64,000 nt of DNA from Elusimicrobiota bacterium (GCA_016196755.1 JACPXC010000004.1:101874-165873); one strand, 5' to 3'; counted from the first letter of the stretch, positions 11,801 through 17,584 are shown. Translations and numbers: made by a program. The notes: a model not told the origin generated them from the sequence alone.

Positions 11801-12096
11801 AGGCCCAGCAGCTGGGCGGGGTCGGTGGCGGGGATGTTGTTGGGCGTGATGCCGAACTCGGCGGGGTCGAAGTCCACCGGCGAGAGGAAGCCCCCGCGGC
11901 GGCCGTAGGTGCGGTCCGGCGACTTGGGGTCCTGGTCGTAGTACTCCTGCAGGCTCCAGTGCGAGGGCGGGACCTCGGTGATGCCGTCGACGCGCTCCTT
12001 GATGTTCGACCAGTACTCTTTGACCCCGCCGGCCTTCGGGAAAAGGCAGCCGATGCCGATGATGGCCAGGGGAGTCGGTCGCGGGGTCGGGTTCAT
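5869..12096 (-). CDS. pfaA: PfaA-like PUFA/secondary lipid synthase (KS-AT-ACPx3-KR-DH)
   Basis: Main multidomain synthase subunit of 2075 aa. The ATG at 12096 (MNPTPRPTPLAIIGIG) is chosen although the frame is open for 78 further codons upstream, because that extension is arginine-rich read-through of pfaD and ATGA at 12093-12096 couples it to pfaD. Domains: ketosynthase (Cys in VDAACASSL near residue 209, EAHGTGT, KSNIGH); malonyl-type acyltransferase (PGQGSQ near 575, GHSYGE near 660); three acyl carrier domains with LGIDSIK phosphopantetheine sites near 1061, 1151 and 1240; ketoreductase with TGGARG near 1522 and SSVTGRYG near 1700; C-terminal polyketide-type dehydratase with HRINGKPVLP near 1815. 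This is the canonical PfaA order. All visible catalytic residues are intact, so the enzyme is probably active. Product chain length and unsaturation cannot be read from sequence. Confidence 0.93.
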   Translation of the reverse strand: MNPTPRPTPLAIIGIGCLFPKAGGVKEYWSNIKERVDGITEVPPSHWSLQEYYDQDPKSPDRTYGRRGGFLSPVDFDPAEFGITPNNIPATDPAQLLGLVAAQAAMRDAGYGPERQFERRRISVILGVTGTLETAIPLGARLGHPIWRRALKEAGIEGPVAEAVVKRIADSYVDWQENSFPGLLGNVVAGRIANRLDLGGTNCVVDAACASSLSAAHMAGLELANGRADMVITGGVDTFNDIFMYMCFSKTPALSPTGNSKPFDAAGDGTILGEGLGMVVLKRLADAERDGDRIYAVLKGIGSSSDGRGKAIYAPSAEGQVKALTAAYELSGVTPDTIELVEAHGTGTKAGDAAEVRALAEVYRAARPTGTWAALGSVKSNIGHTKAAAGSAGLIKAVMALKHKVLPPTIKVGEPLPELASGDLPLYVNTEKRPWLPPAGHPRRAAVSAFGFGGSNFHAVLEEHVAAKTEVDWDGSVELLAFSGPDEASLKTALKPFAAGLTWNELRLKATQSRKTFDRSAPWRLVAVVEKDKAGKERFDAILSSWSKAEGVYIRSGAPAGSLAVLFPGQGSQYVGMGRDLACQFPEMLDALAAADAALGERLSDAVYPQPVFTQPKRDAHEAALRATDMAQPAIGTVSLGALGVLKRFGLKPDMAAGHSYGELTALCAAGRLSPDDLLRLSRLRGRLMAAGGGDKGTMLAALAPLAAIEALIRDERLDVVLANKNAPEQAVLSGSRPAIERAAAALGARGIRSTALPVAAAFHSPLVADAKTPLRAGLEPLPLNAGRFPVYANTTAKPYPDAPAAAKDLLAGQLAAPVEFLAEVTAMHEAGARVFLEVGPGGRLTGLVKAILGQRPHEALALDASHGRGRGVHDLAKALAQLAASGLPIDLTPWEDGEAGVKDLLTVKKSRASVPLTGATPINAKRDIPMPAQPRMTTAAPTPAPVAAPAAPSLAQDGIAALQRLQEQTSSLHRQFLENQETTQRTLLALIEQQNRGGVVPAPIAFVAAPAPAPVVPMPIPARPESDIAPVLIAVVAEKTGYPAETLSLDMGLESDLGIDSIKRVEILAALKDKLPNAPVVGPQHIGTLRTLRQIIDFMSAAPAAAPVPAAVPASSELASVLIAVVAEKTGYPPETLSLDMGLESDLGIDSIKRVEILAALKDKLPDAPVVGPQHVGTLRTLRQIIDFMGVNAPVTAPAAAPASSAVADALIAVVAEKTGYPPETLSLDMGLESDLGIDSIKRVEILAALKDRLPDAPTVGSQHVGTLRTLRQIIAFMSGAPAAEPAAPAPVPAAAAPAGRTVIERSVLTAVPLGDEPRRPAPLAAGSTLWVQDDGSVLARALVRRLETEGHAPVLVPPGTLPKVPAALGGLVLLAPSAELDDKGLWDVSSENRLKDSFTLLRAAAPALRKNPGAVFAAVSRLDGAFGLGSLAPQADPLSGALAGLAKTARLEWPELRCKAIDADRAWTDADALAGELAAELNLSGPAEIGLAADGRRVLDTVAEPAVSGVLALSAGDVVVVTGGARGVTAEAALALAEAVRPTLVVLGRTAAPTPEPDWLKSLFGEAELKKAVAKHLDGKPTPKAIEESYRRLLANRELAANLARFEAAGAQVLYRSADLRDAASVRAALSGLPGPVRALVHGAGALADRLIEEKTAEMFDVVFDTKVASLRHLLGALKLEDLRAVALFSSVTGRYGRIGQSDYAMANEALNKAAQSLSRRLPSCRVVSINWGPWEGGMVTPTLKKIFEGEGVGLLPLREGGLHLVAELSSRGVETVVTGSKLATAADRAVAKEPAKLTPSFERALDLAGHPFLDSHRINGKPVLPLAMMVEWLAHGAMHAHPGLDFCGMSDLRVLKGVILDGAPRVVRAAAGKASKEGGLYRVPVELQGDGGVVHARGAVLLGRRPEAPAPHPAPALAKYPRDARQAYAEVLFHGPDFQGIETVDGCGDAGIALTVKAAPVPSAWQKNPLRSSWLADPLALDCAFQAAILWSVERAGAPCLPSYLGRYSQFRDFPKDGLRVILRVTRNNGQSASADADFLDASGALVARLEGSEHTIDAALASAFRKAPSAA
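8260..9000 (-). repeat. Three tandem acyl carrier protein modules within pfaA
   Basis: Three near-identical modules repeat at 270- and 267-bp spacing; the block coding for LGIDSIKRVEILAALKD recurs at about 8901, 8631 and 8364. The linkers between modules are Ala/Pro-rich and of similar length. Tandem ACPs are typical of PUFA synthases, where ACP number affects titre rather than product identity. Confidence 0.9.
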
Positions 12097-13634
12097 GCGG
12101 GGTGTCTCTCTCTGCCGAGGCAGTCTTGGAGCCGGTCGAGCGTGCCGGGGGCGAAGCGTTGGAGCTCGGGCGCCAGGCGGGCGCCCTGCAGGCGAAGGAT
12201 GTTGAGGCGGGCCAGGTACGCCGCCCCGACGAGGATGTTGAGGCCGACGACGACGGCGCGGCGCTCGGCGGGCTCGGCCAGGAAACTGCCGCGCGCCCAC
12301 TCGTTGAAGGCGCCCATGGCCGGGCCGCACCAGACCTGGTAGTCGAGGCGGCGCGACGGCTCTCCGGCGTTGGCCCAGCGCGAGGCTAGGCCCAAGTACC
12401 AGCGGAACACGAGCGCCATGCGGTGCTTGGGGTCGGCGTCGCCGCGCTGGGCCTCTCGGGGATCGCGCTTGAGGAAGAACTCGCGGGTCTGCGCCCAGAT
12501 GGTCTCGAGCGGGGCCTTGAAGAGGTCGCGCTCGAGCGCCGTCTTCACGGGCGCGGGGATGGCGTCCATCGAGGCGTTGGCGTTGTAGACCTCGTAGAGC
12601 TTCGCCGCGCGCATCGCGAACATCGTGCCGCGCTTGAGGACCTGGACCTTGACGCCCATCTCGAACATGTCGGCGGCGGGCGCCATCGCCACGTCGGCCT
12701 GCTCGGCCTGGGCCAGCATGGCGCGCACGGCGTCGCAGGAGCCCGACTCGACGCAGGCCTGGTTGACCGAGCCGGTCAGGACGTAGGCGGCGCCCATCGC
12801 GAACGCGGCGGCGGCCGCCGCGGGAGTGGAGATCCCCCCCGCCGCGCCGACGCGCAGCGGCGAGGCGTAGCCGAACTCGGCCTGGAGCTGGTCGCGCAAA
12901 GCCATGAAGCTCGGCAGCATGGTGACGAGGGGCCGGTTGTCGGTGTGCCCGCCGGAGTCGGCCTCGGCGGTGGCGTCCTGGGCGACGGGGATCTCTTTGG
13001 CGAGAGCCGCTTGTTCTTGGGTGATCTGCCCTTTGGCCAGCAGCTCCTTGAGGATGGCCTCGGGGGCCGGCGAGAAGAACTTGCGCACCACCTCGACGCG
13101 CGAGGCCTTGGCGATGATCCGGTTCGGGGTGATGACCGTGCCGTCGGCCCCGCGGCGGATGCCGTGCAGGCGGTAGCGCACGACGTGCGCGGTAAGACCG
13201 AGGTAGGCCGAGGCCTCGACCAAGCGGACTCCCTTCTTGATGTAGAGCTCGACGACGGCGGCTTCGAGGTCCTGCTCGCTGGGACTGTGGATGAGGTTGA
13301 AGCCGTGCGGGATGTTTCCTAACGAGGCTTGCAAACGGTCGATGGCGGCCGTGACGCGTTCGATGGAAAGCCCCGCCGAGCCGAAGAAGCCGAGCATGCC
13401 GGCCTTGGCCACGGCCTCGACGAGGGCCTCGGAAGCGATGCCGTTGGCCATAGCCCCGGTGACGTAGGCGTACTTGAGTCCGTAGTCGCGCGTGAAGGTG
13501 GGGTCGCCGAGGGCTTCGGGGCTTACGGCGGGGACGGATTTATCGCCGAATCGGAAGGCTTGGGACACCCTGAGAAGGGCGTCTCGCAGTGCGTCCGGAC
13601 CTGCCTCGGCGGGGATCGAATCTACGCTCGGCAC
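12093..13634 (-). CDS. pfaD: PfaD-like FMN-dependent trans-acting enoyl reductase
   Basis: 513-aa enoyl reductase of the 2-nitropropane-dioxygenase-like TIM-barrel family that serves pfa synthases in trans. Family marks visible: the EADSGGHTDNRP segment near the middle, VGAAGGISTPAAAAAAFAMGA (FMN phosphate region) and YVLTGSVNQACVESG. GTG start at 13634 with an AGGA Shine-Dalgarno at 13639-13642, 4 nt away. First gene of the lipid synthase operon; its stop overlaps the ATG of the KS-AT-ACP subunit in ATGA. The order ER, PfaA-type, PfaC-type matches the myxobacterial pfa1-pfa2-pfa3 arrangement rather than the marine gammaproteobacterial pfaA-B-C-D order. An extended -10 promoter lies just upstream. 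Confidence 0.92.
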   Translation of the reverse strand: MPSVDSIPAEAGPDALRDALLRVSQAFRFGDKSVPAVSPEALGDPTFTRDYGLKYAYVTGAMANGIASEALVEAVAKAGMLGFFGSAGLSIERVTAAIDRLQASLGNIPHGFNLIHSPSEQDLEAAVVELYIKKGVRLVEASAYLGLTAHVVRYRLHGIRRGADGTVITPNRIIAKASRVEVVRKFFSPAPEAILKELLAKGQITQEQAALAKEIPVAQDATAEADSGGHTDNRPLVTMLPSFMALRDQLQAEFGYASPLRVGAAGGISTPAAAAAAFAMGAAYVLTGSVNQACVESGSCDAVRAMLAQAEQADVAMAPAADMFEMGVKVQVLKRGTMFAMRAAKLYEVYNANASMDAIPAPVKTALERDLFKAPLETIWAQTREFFLKRDPREAQRGDADPKHRMALVFRWYLGLASRWANAGEPSRRLDYQVWCGPAMGAFNEWARGSFLAEPAERRAVVVGLNILVGAAYLARLNILRLQGARLAPELQRFAPGTLDRLQDCLGRERHPA

Positions 13635-13655
13635 TCGTTCCTATTAGGGAAGGAA

Positions 13656-13664
13656 ATTGTACCA
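13656..13664 (-). promoter_or_regulatory. Extended -10 promoter of the pfa operon
   Basis: On the minus strand this reads TGGTACAAT, an extended -10 (TGnTACAAT). It ends 21 nt before the GTG of pfaD. No convincing -35 hexamer is seen at 16-18 nt. Confidence 0.5.
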
Positions 13665-13692
13665 CGGATGTATATCCCTACGGTGCCATACA

Positions 13693-13710
13693 TTGAGAAG
13701 TTTGAGAAGT
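13693..13710. repeat. Perfect tandem 9-mer upstream of the pfa promoter
   Basis: TTGAGAAGT occurs twice head to tail (13693-13701, 13702-13710), about 30 bp upstream of the extended -10 of pfaD. The position is right for an activator or other regulator of the lipid synthase operon, but no regulator family is recognised. Confidence 0.4.
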
Positions 13711-13726
13711 CAGGGCGGCAGGTCGG

Positions 13727-14512
13727 CTAGATGAGGCCGAAGAACCAGGCGAGGAAGACCAGGGCGGAGAGGCCGGCCAAGCCCGCGCCGGTGGAGAGCC
13801 AGAACCCGCTCGCGGACTCGAGCCCGGTCCGGAGCTCCGCGTAGCCTTTTCCCGACACGACGAAGTCGGCGCCGTCCTCGAAGAAGCAGCGGGCCGCGCG
13901 GTCGTCGGCTGCCGCCGCCATGATCTCTTCCACGAGCCCGCTGGGCAGCGCCGACATCTCGGGCCGGGCGCGCAAGGCCGCGACCAGCTCGTGGAGGGTA
14001 TGGGCGCGGCCGAGCACGCAAACCGCGTCGCCGGCGTCGATGCGGCGCTCGAAGCTGCGCTCATCGCCGTCGGCGAAGCCGGAGCCGCTCTGGCGCTTCT
14101 CCTCGTGGGCCAGCGACTCGAGGCGCGCCCCGCGCGGCACCACCAGGGCGCGCCCGCCGGCATCCTCGACGTAGAACGCCCCCCAGTGCGTGCGCTCCAC
14201 CTCGTCCCAATACCTCGTGTTGATGTTGTCGCCGCCGCGGACCCTCACGCGGAGCCGTTCCCGGATGTGCTCGTAGAAGAGGCAGGGCTTGCCTGACGCG
14301 GGCGCGGACGCTTCGTGCGCGGATGCCGCGGTTCCGGTGACCACGGCCAGTTCGCCCCCGACTAACTCCCTCGTCCCGACCAGGGGGACCGAAGCCAGCG
14401 TGCTCGAGCGGCGGCTCACGATGAGCCCATACCCCACGCAGGCCAAGCCGGAGGCTATGAGCGCGAAGCCGAATAGGATTCCGAGGAAGTCGTCGATGGT
14501 TGGAGGATTCAC
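13727..14512 (-). CDS. GIDE-domain membrane protein
   Basis: 261 aa from a GTG start. An N-terminal membrane helix (about residues 8-30, LGILFGFALIASGLACVGYG) and a C-terminal one (about 238-260) flank a soluble region with a GIDE-like core: PCLFYEHIRERLRV, then WGAFYVEDAGGRALVVPRGARL. GIDE domains occur in the mitochondrial E3 ligase MUL1/MAPL and in many bacterial membrane proteins of unknown role; no RING domain is present here. The gene lies 40 bp downstream of hicA on the same strand and ends just before the pfa promoter region, so it may be co-transcribed with the toxin-antitoxin pair or stand alone. Function unknown. Confidence 0.7.
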   Translation of the reverse strand: MNPPTIDDFLGILFGFALIASGLACVGYGLIVSRRSSTLASVPLVGTRELVGGELAVVTGTAASAHEASAPASGKPCLFYEHIRERLRVRVRGGDNINTRYWDEVERTHWGAFYVEDAGGRALVVPRGARLESLAHEEKRQSGSGFADGDERSFERRIDAGDAVCVLGRAHTLHELVAALRARPEMSALPSGLVEEIMAAAADDRAARCFFEDGADFVVSGKGYAELRTGLESASGFWLSTGAGLAGLSALVFLAWFFGLI

Positions 14513-14552
14513 CTGAATTTCTAGGGTTTCTCTATGTCGCCGACAACCGGAC

Positions 14553-14729
14553 TCAGACGGCTAGCTGTTTGCGGATGACGCTGGCGAGGGTGTCGGGTAT
14601 CTCATTGTGCCTAGGGACCGGCGCGATTCGGCCGGAACGAGGGTTGGCGTAGAGGTCATGGCGGCCGCCGTGGCGCTTTAGGTAGCAGCCGGCGGCGACG
14701 AGTTCTCTGATGAGGTCGCGGCGCTTCAC
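14553..14729 (-). CDS. hicA: HicA-family mRNA interferase toxin
   Basis: 58-aa toxin of a type II toxin-antitoxin module. HicA toxins adopt a dsRNA-binding fold and cleave mRNA using a conserved histidine. The sequence begins VKRRDLIRELVAAGCYLKRH and carries GGRHDLYANP, matching the HicA core G-G-R/S-H, followed by VPRHNEIPD. GTG start at 14729 overlaps the stop of hicB as GTGA, so the antitoxin comes first and the toxin is translationally coupled to it. Found by reading the sequence directly because of its small size. Length is typical of the family. Confidence 0.85.
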   Translation of the reverse strand: MKRRDLIRELVAAGCYLKRHGGRHDLYANPRSGRIAPVPRHNEIPDTLASVIRKQLAV

Positions 14730-14929
14730 GCCACGATGAGGACCTTTTTCGACTTGGTCGAGCGGCGAACAGGCTTCTGGTCGGCCATGACCAGCCGATA
14801 GGCGTCCTTGATGTTCGCCTCAAGGACGGAGAGGGTCTCGCCTTGGCTGAAGACGCCTGGGACTTCCCGAAGACGGCCGACGAACCACTCGCCGTCCCGC
14901 CAATAGTCGAGGGTGAACCGTGCGTTCAT
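14726..14929 (-). CDS. hicB: HicB-family antitoxin (short form)
   Basis: 67 aa with the partial RNase-H-like HicB fold: FTLDYWRDGEWFVGRLREVPG, then GVFSQGETLSVLEANIKDAY, the usual 'GVxxxGxTxxEAxxNikda' pattern. It would bind and neutralise the downstream HicA. The ATG at 14929 is preferred over the longer open frame to 15031 because a TATAAT box ends exactly 6 nt upstream, implying a leaderless transcript starting at the ATG. No C-terminal DNA-binding domain is apparent, which is common in short HicB proteins. The basic tail RRSTKSKK is unusual and may help DNA or RNA binding. Confidence 0.82.
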   Translation of the reverse strand: MNARFTLDYWRDGEWFVGRLREVPGVFSQGETLSVLEANIKDAYRLVMADQKPVRRSTKSKKVLIVA

Positions 14930-14935
14930 GCCGTC

Positions 14936-14941
14936 ATTATA
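14936..14941 (-). promoter_or_regulatory. -10 box of hicBA (leaderless type)
   Basis: Consensus TATAAT on the minus strand, ending 6 nt before the hicB ATG. A partial -35 (CTGGCA) lies about 18 nt upstream at 14960-14965. Confidence 0.6.
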
Positions 14942-15065
14942 GCGGGAACGGCCGTCGGGTGCCAGGCACTCTGGAGTGGACAGGCGTACAGTGCCGGCTC
15001 GATTTTGGTTTAATGGGCGATGCCCCTGCATGCCGCCGAGCGCATAAGCACTCGGGCCCAGGCCA

Positions 15066-15160
15066 GGGGGTCCAGATAGCTGGGAATGGCACCCCCGTTT
15101 GGGGGTCCGGATAGGTGGGATTTACTACCCCGTTTGGGGGTTCAGGTAGCTGGGACGTAA
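15066..15160. repeat. 35-bp tandem repeat, about 2.6 copies
   Basis: Units start at 15066, 15101 and 15136, exactly 35 bp apart. Each begins GGGGGTYC, continues to a conserved TAGSTGGGA and, in units 1 and 2, ends in ACCCCCGTTT or ACCCCGTTT; the middle differs. It fills the space between the yhaV stop (15175) and the hicB promoter. Too few units, too little identity and no spacers for a CRISPR. Confidence 0.65.
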
Positions 15161-15174
15161 CAGGTCGCCGATGA

Positions 15175-15624
15175 CTAGTCTCCTGCGGTCCTGTCTAGCC
15201 AACGCTGGTTCTTCGGGTCTGAAGGATCGTGGGACAGTTTCCCGCGGCGCAAGAGCGACTTGAACTCCTCGTAGGGGTCCTTGCTGCTCCCTGCCTTGCG
15301 CAGGGTGTCCTCGGTGTTCAGGTAGAGGAAGACGATGATGGGCGGTTTGTTCGAGAAACAGTAGATGATGCGGTATCGGCCAAGGCCGCGCTTATAGCGG
15401 CGGAACTTGCGCAATTCGTCGCGCAGAAGGTATTCCGGACGGTCGGGGTCTTCCGCCACCTCGCTCTCGGCTTCGCGCACCCGCATGGCCAGCTTGACGG
15501 TCTCATGCCGGGTGAACTCCTCCGGCGGGAGGCGCTCCTTGAGCCGCCGGACGCGCGTCTTTAGCTCTTCTACGCGGTCGGCATAGACGTCATGGTAACG
15601 GAGGAGATATTCAGTCTTTGGCAC
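15175..15624 (-). CDS. yhaV: YhaV-family type II toxin (RelE-like ribonuclease)
   Basis: 149 aa if started at the GTG at 15624 (VPKTEYLLRYHDVYADRV), which overlaps the antitoxin by 14 bases; a longer open frame upstream is antitoxin read-through. The C-terminal half carries the YhaV signature: YRIIYCF..., then LYLNTEDTLRKAGSSKDPYEEF. YhaV toxins are ribosome-associated or free ribonucleases paired with AbrB-fold PrlF antitoxins, which fits the partner here. A charged N-terminal helical region precedes the RNase fold. The length is close to E. coli YhaV (about 154 aa). Confidence 0.85.
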   Translation of the reverse strand: MPKTEYLLRYHDVYADRVEELKTRVRRLKERLPPEEFTRHETVKLAMRVREAESEVAEDPDRPEYLLRDELRKFRRYKRGLGRYRIIYCFSNKPPIIVFLYLNTEDTLRKAGSSKDPYEEFKSLLRRGKLSHDPSDPKNQRWLDRTAGD

Positions 15625-15901
15625 GCGGTACGCCTTTGAGCAGTTCGTCCCAATCCTTGCCCCAGACCTGCTCGCGGCTCTTGAGCTTCGAGGGCTTGCT
15701 GAGAGCGTCATGCAGGAGGGTCTCGGCGAAGGCCTTGAATTCGGGAGCGTCCTCGATGGTATCGAACTCCCCCCGCGGGACGATCAGGAGGCCGTTCTTG
15801 CTTGGGCGGAGCGTGACTGTCTTCGAGTCGAGGTCGCGGACGAAGGAGACCGGCAGGTCTACGGCGTAGCTTCCGCCGTGCTTGAAAAGCTTCTTCTTCA
15901 T
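15611..15901 (-). CDS. AbrB/SpoVT-fold antitoxin (PrlF-like partner of YhaV)
   Basis: 96 aa. The N-terminus KKKLFKHGGSYAVDLPVSFV, followed by VTLRPSKNGLLIVPRGEFD, is a swapped-hairpin AbrB/MazE DNA-binding domain; the C-terminal 45 residues (IEDAPEFKAFAETLL...) would form the toxin-binding tail. Starts at the ATG at 15901 directly behind a strong promoter, so the transcript is probably leaderless. A perfect 7-bp inverted repeat overlaps that promoter and is the likely autoregulatory operator. Confidence 0.82.
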   Translation of the reverse strand: MKKKLFKHGGSYAVDLPVSFVRDLDSKTVTLRPSKNGLLIVPRGEFDTIEDAPEFKAFAETLLHDALSKPSKLKSREQVWGKDWDELLKGVPRAKD

Positions 15902-15907
15902 CCCTGA

Positions 15908-15936
15908 AGTATATACACAAATATATACCTCGTCAA
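15908..15936 (-). promoter_or_regulatory. Promoter and operator of the AbrB-type/YhaV module
   Basis: Minus strand: -35 TTGACG (15931-15936), exactly 17 bp, then -10 TATACT (15908-15913), ending 6 nt before the ATG. The spacer and -10 contain a perfect inverted repeat GTATATA-N6-TATATAC (15909-15928), well placed for repression by the AbrB-fold antitoxin or the complex. Confidence 0.75.
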
Positions 15937-16025
15937 GCCCTTGGCGCCGGGCTTAAGAGTGCGTCTGGGCGCAGTCCTAAGCCTAGTGCTGAAGTGAACG
16001 CCTGTGCAGTATCGCGTTGATTTTG

Positions 16026-16031
16026 TCTAAT
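16026..16031 (+). promoter_or_regulatory. -10 box of the polymerase IV gene (leaderless type)
   Basis: TCTAAT, 5 of 6 matches to consensus, ends 6 nt before the ATG at 16038. The upstream -35 is weak (TGTGCA at 16003-16008). No LexA-type palindrome was recognised. Confidence 0.45.
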
Positions 16032-16037
16032 CGATAT

Positions 16038-17111
16038 ATGGCGCTCCATCCCGCGGAACGCATCGTCATGCATGCGGACCTCGACGCGTTCTACGCGTCG
16101 GTGGAGGAGCGCGACGCGCCCGCGCTCAAGGGGAAGCCCGTCATCGTCGGGTCCGACCCGAAAGGCGGGGCGGGGCGCGGCATCGTGGCCACCTGCAACT
16201 ACGCGGCGCGTAGGTTCGGCGTACGCAGCGCGATGCCGATCTCGGCGGCGTGGAAGCGCTGTCCGAAGGCGTTCTACATCCGTCCCGACTTCAAGAAGTA
16301 TTCCGCGGCCAGCCGCCGGGTGATGGACATCCTCCGCGCGGGGGCGGACGTCTTCGAGCAGGCCGGCGTCGACGAGGCCTACGCCGACGTGTCGAGCTGC
16401 GGCACCTTCGAGAACGCGCGCGAGCTGGCCCGCGGCATGCAGTCCCGCGTCCGGAGCGAGGAGCGGCTGTCGGTGTCCTTCGGCGTGGCGCCCAACAAGC
16501 TGCTGGCCAAGCTGGGCAGCGAGCACAAGAAGCCCGGCGGCGTCACGGTCGTCATCCCCTCCCGCGTCCAGGAGTTCCTCGACCCCAAGGAGGTCCGGGT
16601 CCTGCGCGGCGTGGGGCCGGTGACCCACGAGGCGCTGGTCGACAGGGGCTGGGAGACCGTGGCCGAACTGCGCCGCGTCAGCGAGGCGCGCCTGAGCGCC
16701 GTCGTCGGCAGCTTCGGCCCCGTCTTATGGCGCGAGGCGCGCGGGCTCGACGACAGGCCGGTCGACCCGGTCTCCGAGGCCAAGTCGATCGGCCGCGAGC
16801 ATACCTTCGATTCCGATACCGCGGACCCCGACGAGGTGCGCGACACCCTGCTGGCCTGCGTGCGGCGCGTCCACAAAGACCTCGCCGACGAAAGCGCCTG
16901 GTGCCGGACGCTCACGGTCAAGGTGCGTTTCGAGGGCTACGAGACACACTCCAAGCAGACCACCCTGCGCCTGCCCACCGGACGCCTCGATCAACTCGAG
17001 TCGGTGGCGCTCGAGCTCCTGCAGCCGTTCCTCGGAGAGGGACGCAGCTTCAGGCTGGTGGGATTCTCGACCGGGAAGCTCTCGCCGCCCGAGGACGTCC
17101 TCCCGCTCTAG
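16038..17111 (+). CDS. dinB: DNA polymerase IV (Y-family translesion polymerase)
   Basis: 357 aa, close to E. coli Pol IV (351). Catalytic features: MHADLDAFYASVE at the N-terminus (first metal-binding Asp), SYxYR-equivalent region NYAARRFGVRSAMP, and the acidic pair in VDEAYADVS. Thumb helix-hairpin-helix (VRVLRGVGPVTHEAL) and little-finger domains follow. ATG at 16038 is chosen over a TTG at 16017 because of the -10 box spacing. Bypasses lesions with low fidelity. No beta-clamp motif of the classic QLVLGL type is evident at the C-terminus, which ends SPPEDVLPL. Its stop codon overlaps that of the convergent OmpA-like gene by 2 bases. Confidence 0.93.
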   Translation: MALHPAERIVMHADLDAFYASVEERDAPALKGKPVIVGSDPKGGAGRGIVATCNYAARRFGVRSAMPISAAWKRCPKAFYIRPDFKKYSAASRRVMDILRAGADVFEQAGVDEAYADVSSCGTFENARELARGMQSRVRSEERLSVSFGVAPNKLLAKLGSEHKKPGGVTVVIPSRVQEFLDPKEVRVLRGVGPVTHEALVDRGWETVAELRRVSEARLSAVVGSFGPVLWREARGLDDRPVDPVSEAKSIGREHTFDSDTADPDEVRDTLLACVRRVHKDLADESAWCRTLTVKVRFEGYETHSKQTTLRLPTGRLDQLESVALELLQPFLGEGRSFRLVGFSTGKLSPPEDVLPL

Positions 17112-17506
17112 GGGAACTCCTCATCCTCGCCGAGGAGGGTGACCTGGGCTTTCTGGTCGCCCGGGGCGCCTTTCCGCCAGCGGAGCCGGAACTTGCGCCA
17201 GATGACCTCCCATGGTCCTTTCGTCCCCCGGGCGGCCCGATGTCCGGTGACCTTGCGCGCGAGAAGGGCCTTCAAGACGGCCTCGGCGCGCGTCTTTCCG
17301 AGGGCGGGATCCTCCGTGGCCGCCGAGAATCCCCGGATGAAAACCGAGTCCCACGGATAATAGTGCAGGGTGTCGACCAGGCGCTCGAGGACGGCCGCGC
17401 CTTCCGGACCGAGCTCGGCGCTTGCCGTAGAGAACGGGATCTCATAGTGCGGTTCATCGGCTCGCGCAGGGAATGCCACAAGCGTCAGAAGGGCCCAAGA
17501 CAGCAT
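17108..17506 (-). CDS. Small secreted OmpA-like domain protein
   Basis: 132 aa. Signal peptide MLSWALLTLVAFPARADEP, probably cut after ARA. The mature part resembles an OmpA C-terminal domain: IPFSTASAELGPEGAAVLERL, then VFIRGFSAATEDPALGKTRAEAVLKALLARKV, i.e. the beta/alpha motif where an Asp and Arg bind peptidoglycan diaminopimelate; the canonical TD..GS..YN..LS..RA..V pattern is degenerate. Lacks a barrel or lipoprotein Cys. Transcribed divergently from moxR. Role unknown, perhaps periplasmic peptidoglycan binding. Confidence 0.65.
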   Translation of the reverse strand: MLSWALLTLVAFPARADEPHYEIPFSTASAELGPEGAAVLERLVDTLHYYPWDSVFIRGFSAATEDPALGKTRAEAVLKALLARKVTGHRAARGTKGPWEVIWRKFRLRWRKGAPGDQKAQVTLLGEDEEFP

Positions 17507-17512
17507 CTCGTC

Positions 17513-17518
17513 AGGATA
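17513..17518 (-). promoter_or_regulatory. -10-like box of the OmpA-like gene
   Basis: TATCCT on the minus strand ends exactly 6 nt before the ATG at 17506. It is weak by sequence but fits the spacing pattern of other operon heads in this window. Confidence 0.35.
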
Positions 17519-17584
17519 GCGCGGCGGCCCGAGGGTCGCCAGGGTCCTACGTAGTCTTCCTCCGTACGCGCGCCCGCGCGCATT

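Noticed and set aside
12097..12330. 78-codon N-terminal extension of the PfaA-like protein
   Set aside because: Arg-rich read-through of pfaD; the KS domain starts right at MNPT and ATGA coupling supports 12096.
6799..12342. 1847-aa plus-strand open frame opposite pfaA
   Set aside because: Low-complexity G/R/H/D-rich antisense frame; the minus strand holds a complete synthase there.
15066..15160. Possible CRISPR remnant
   Set aside because: Units are contiguous tandem repeats, not repeats with spacers, only about 2.6 copies and no cas genes.
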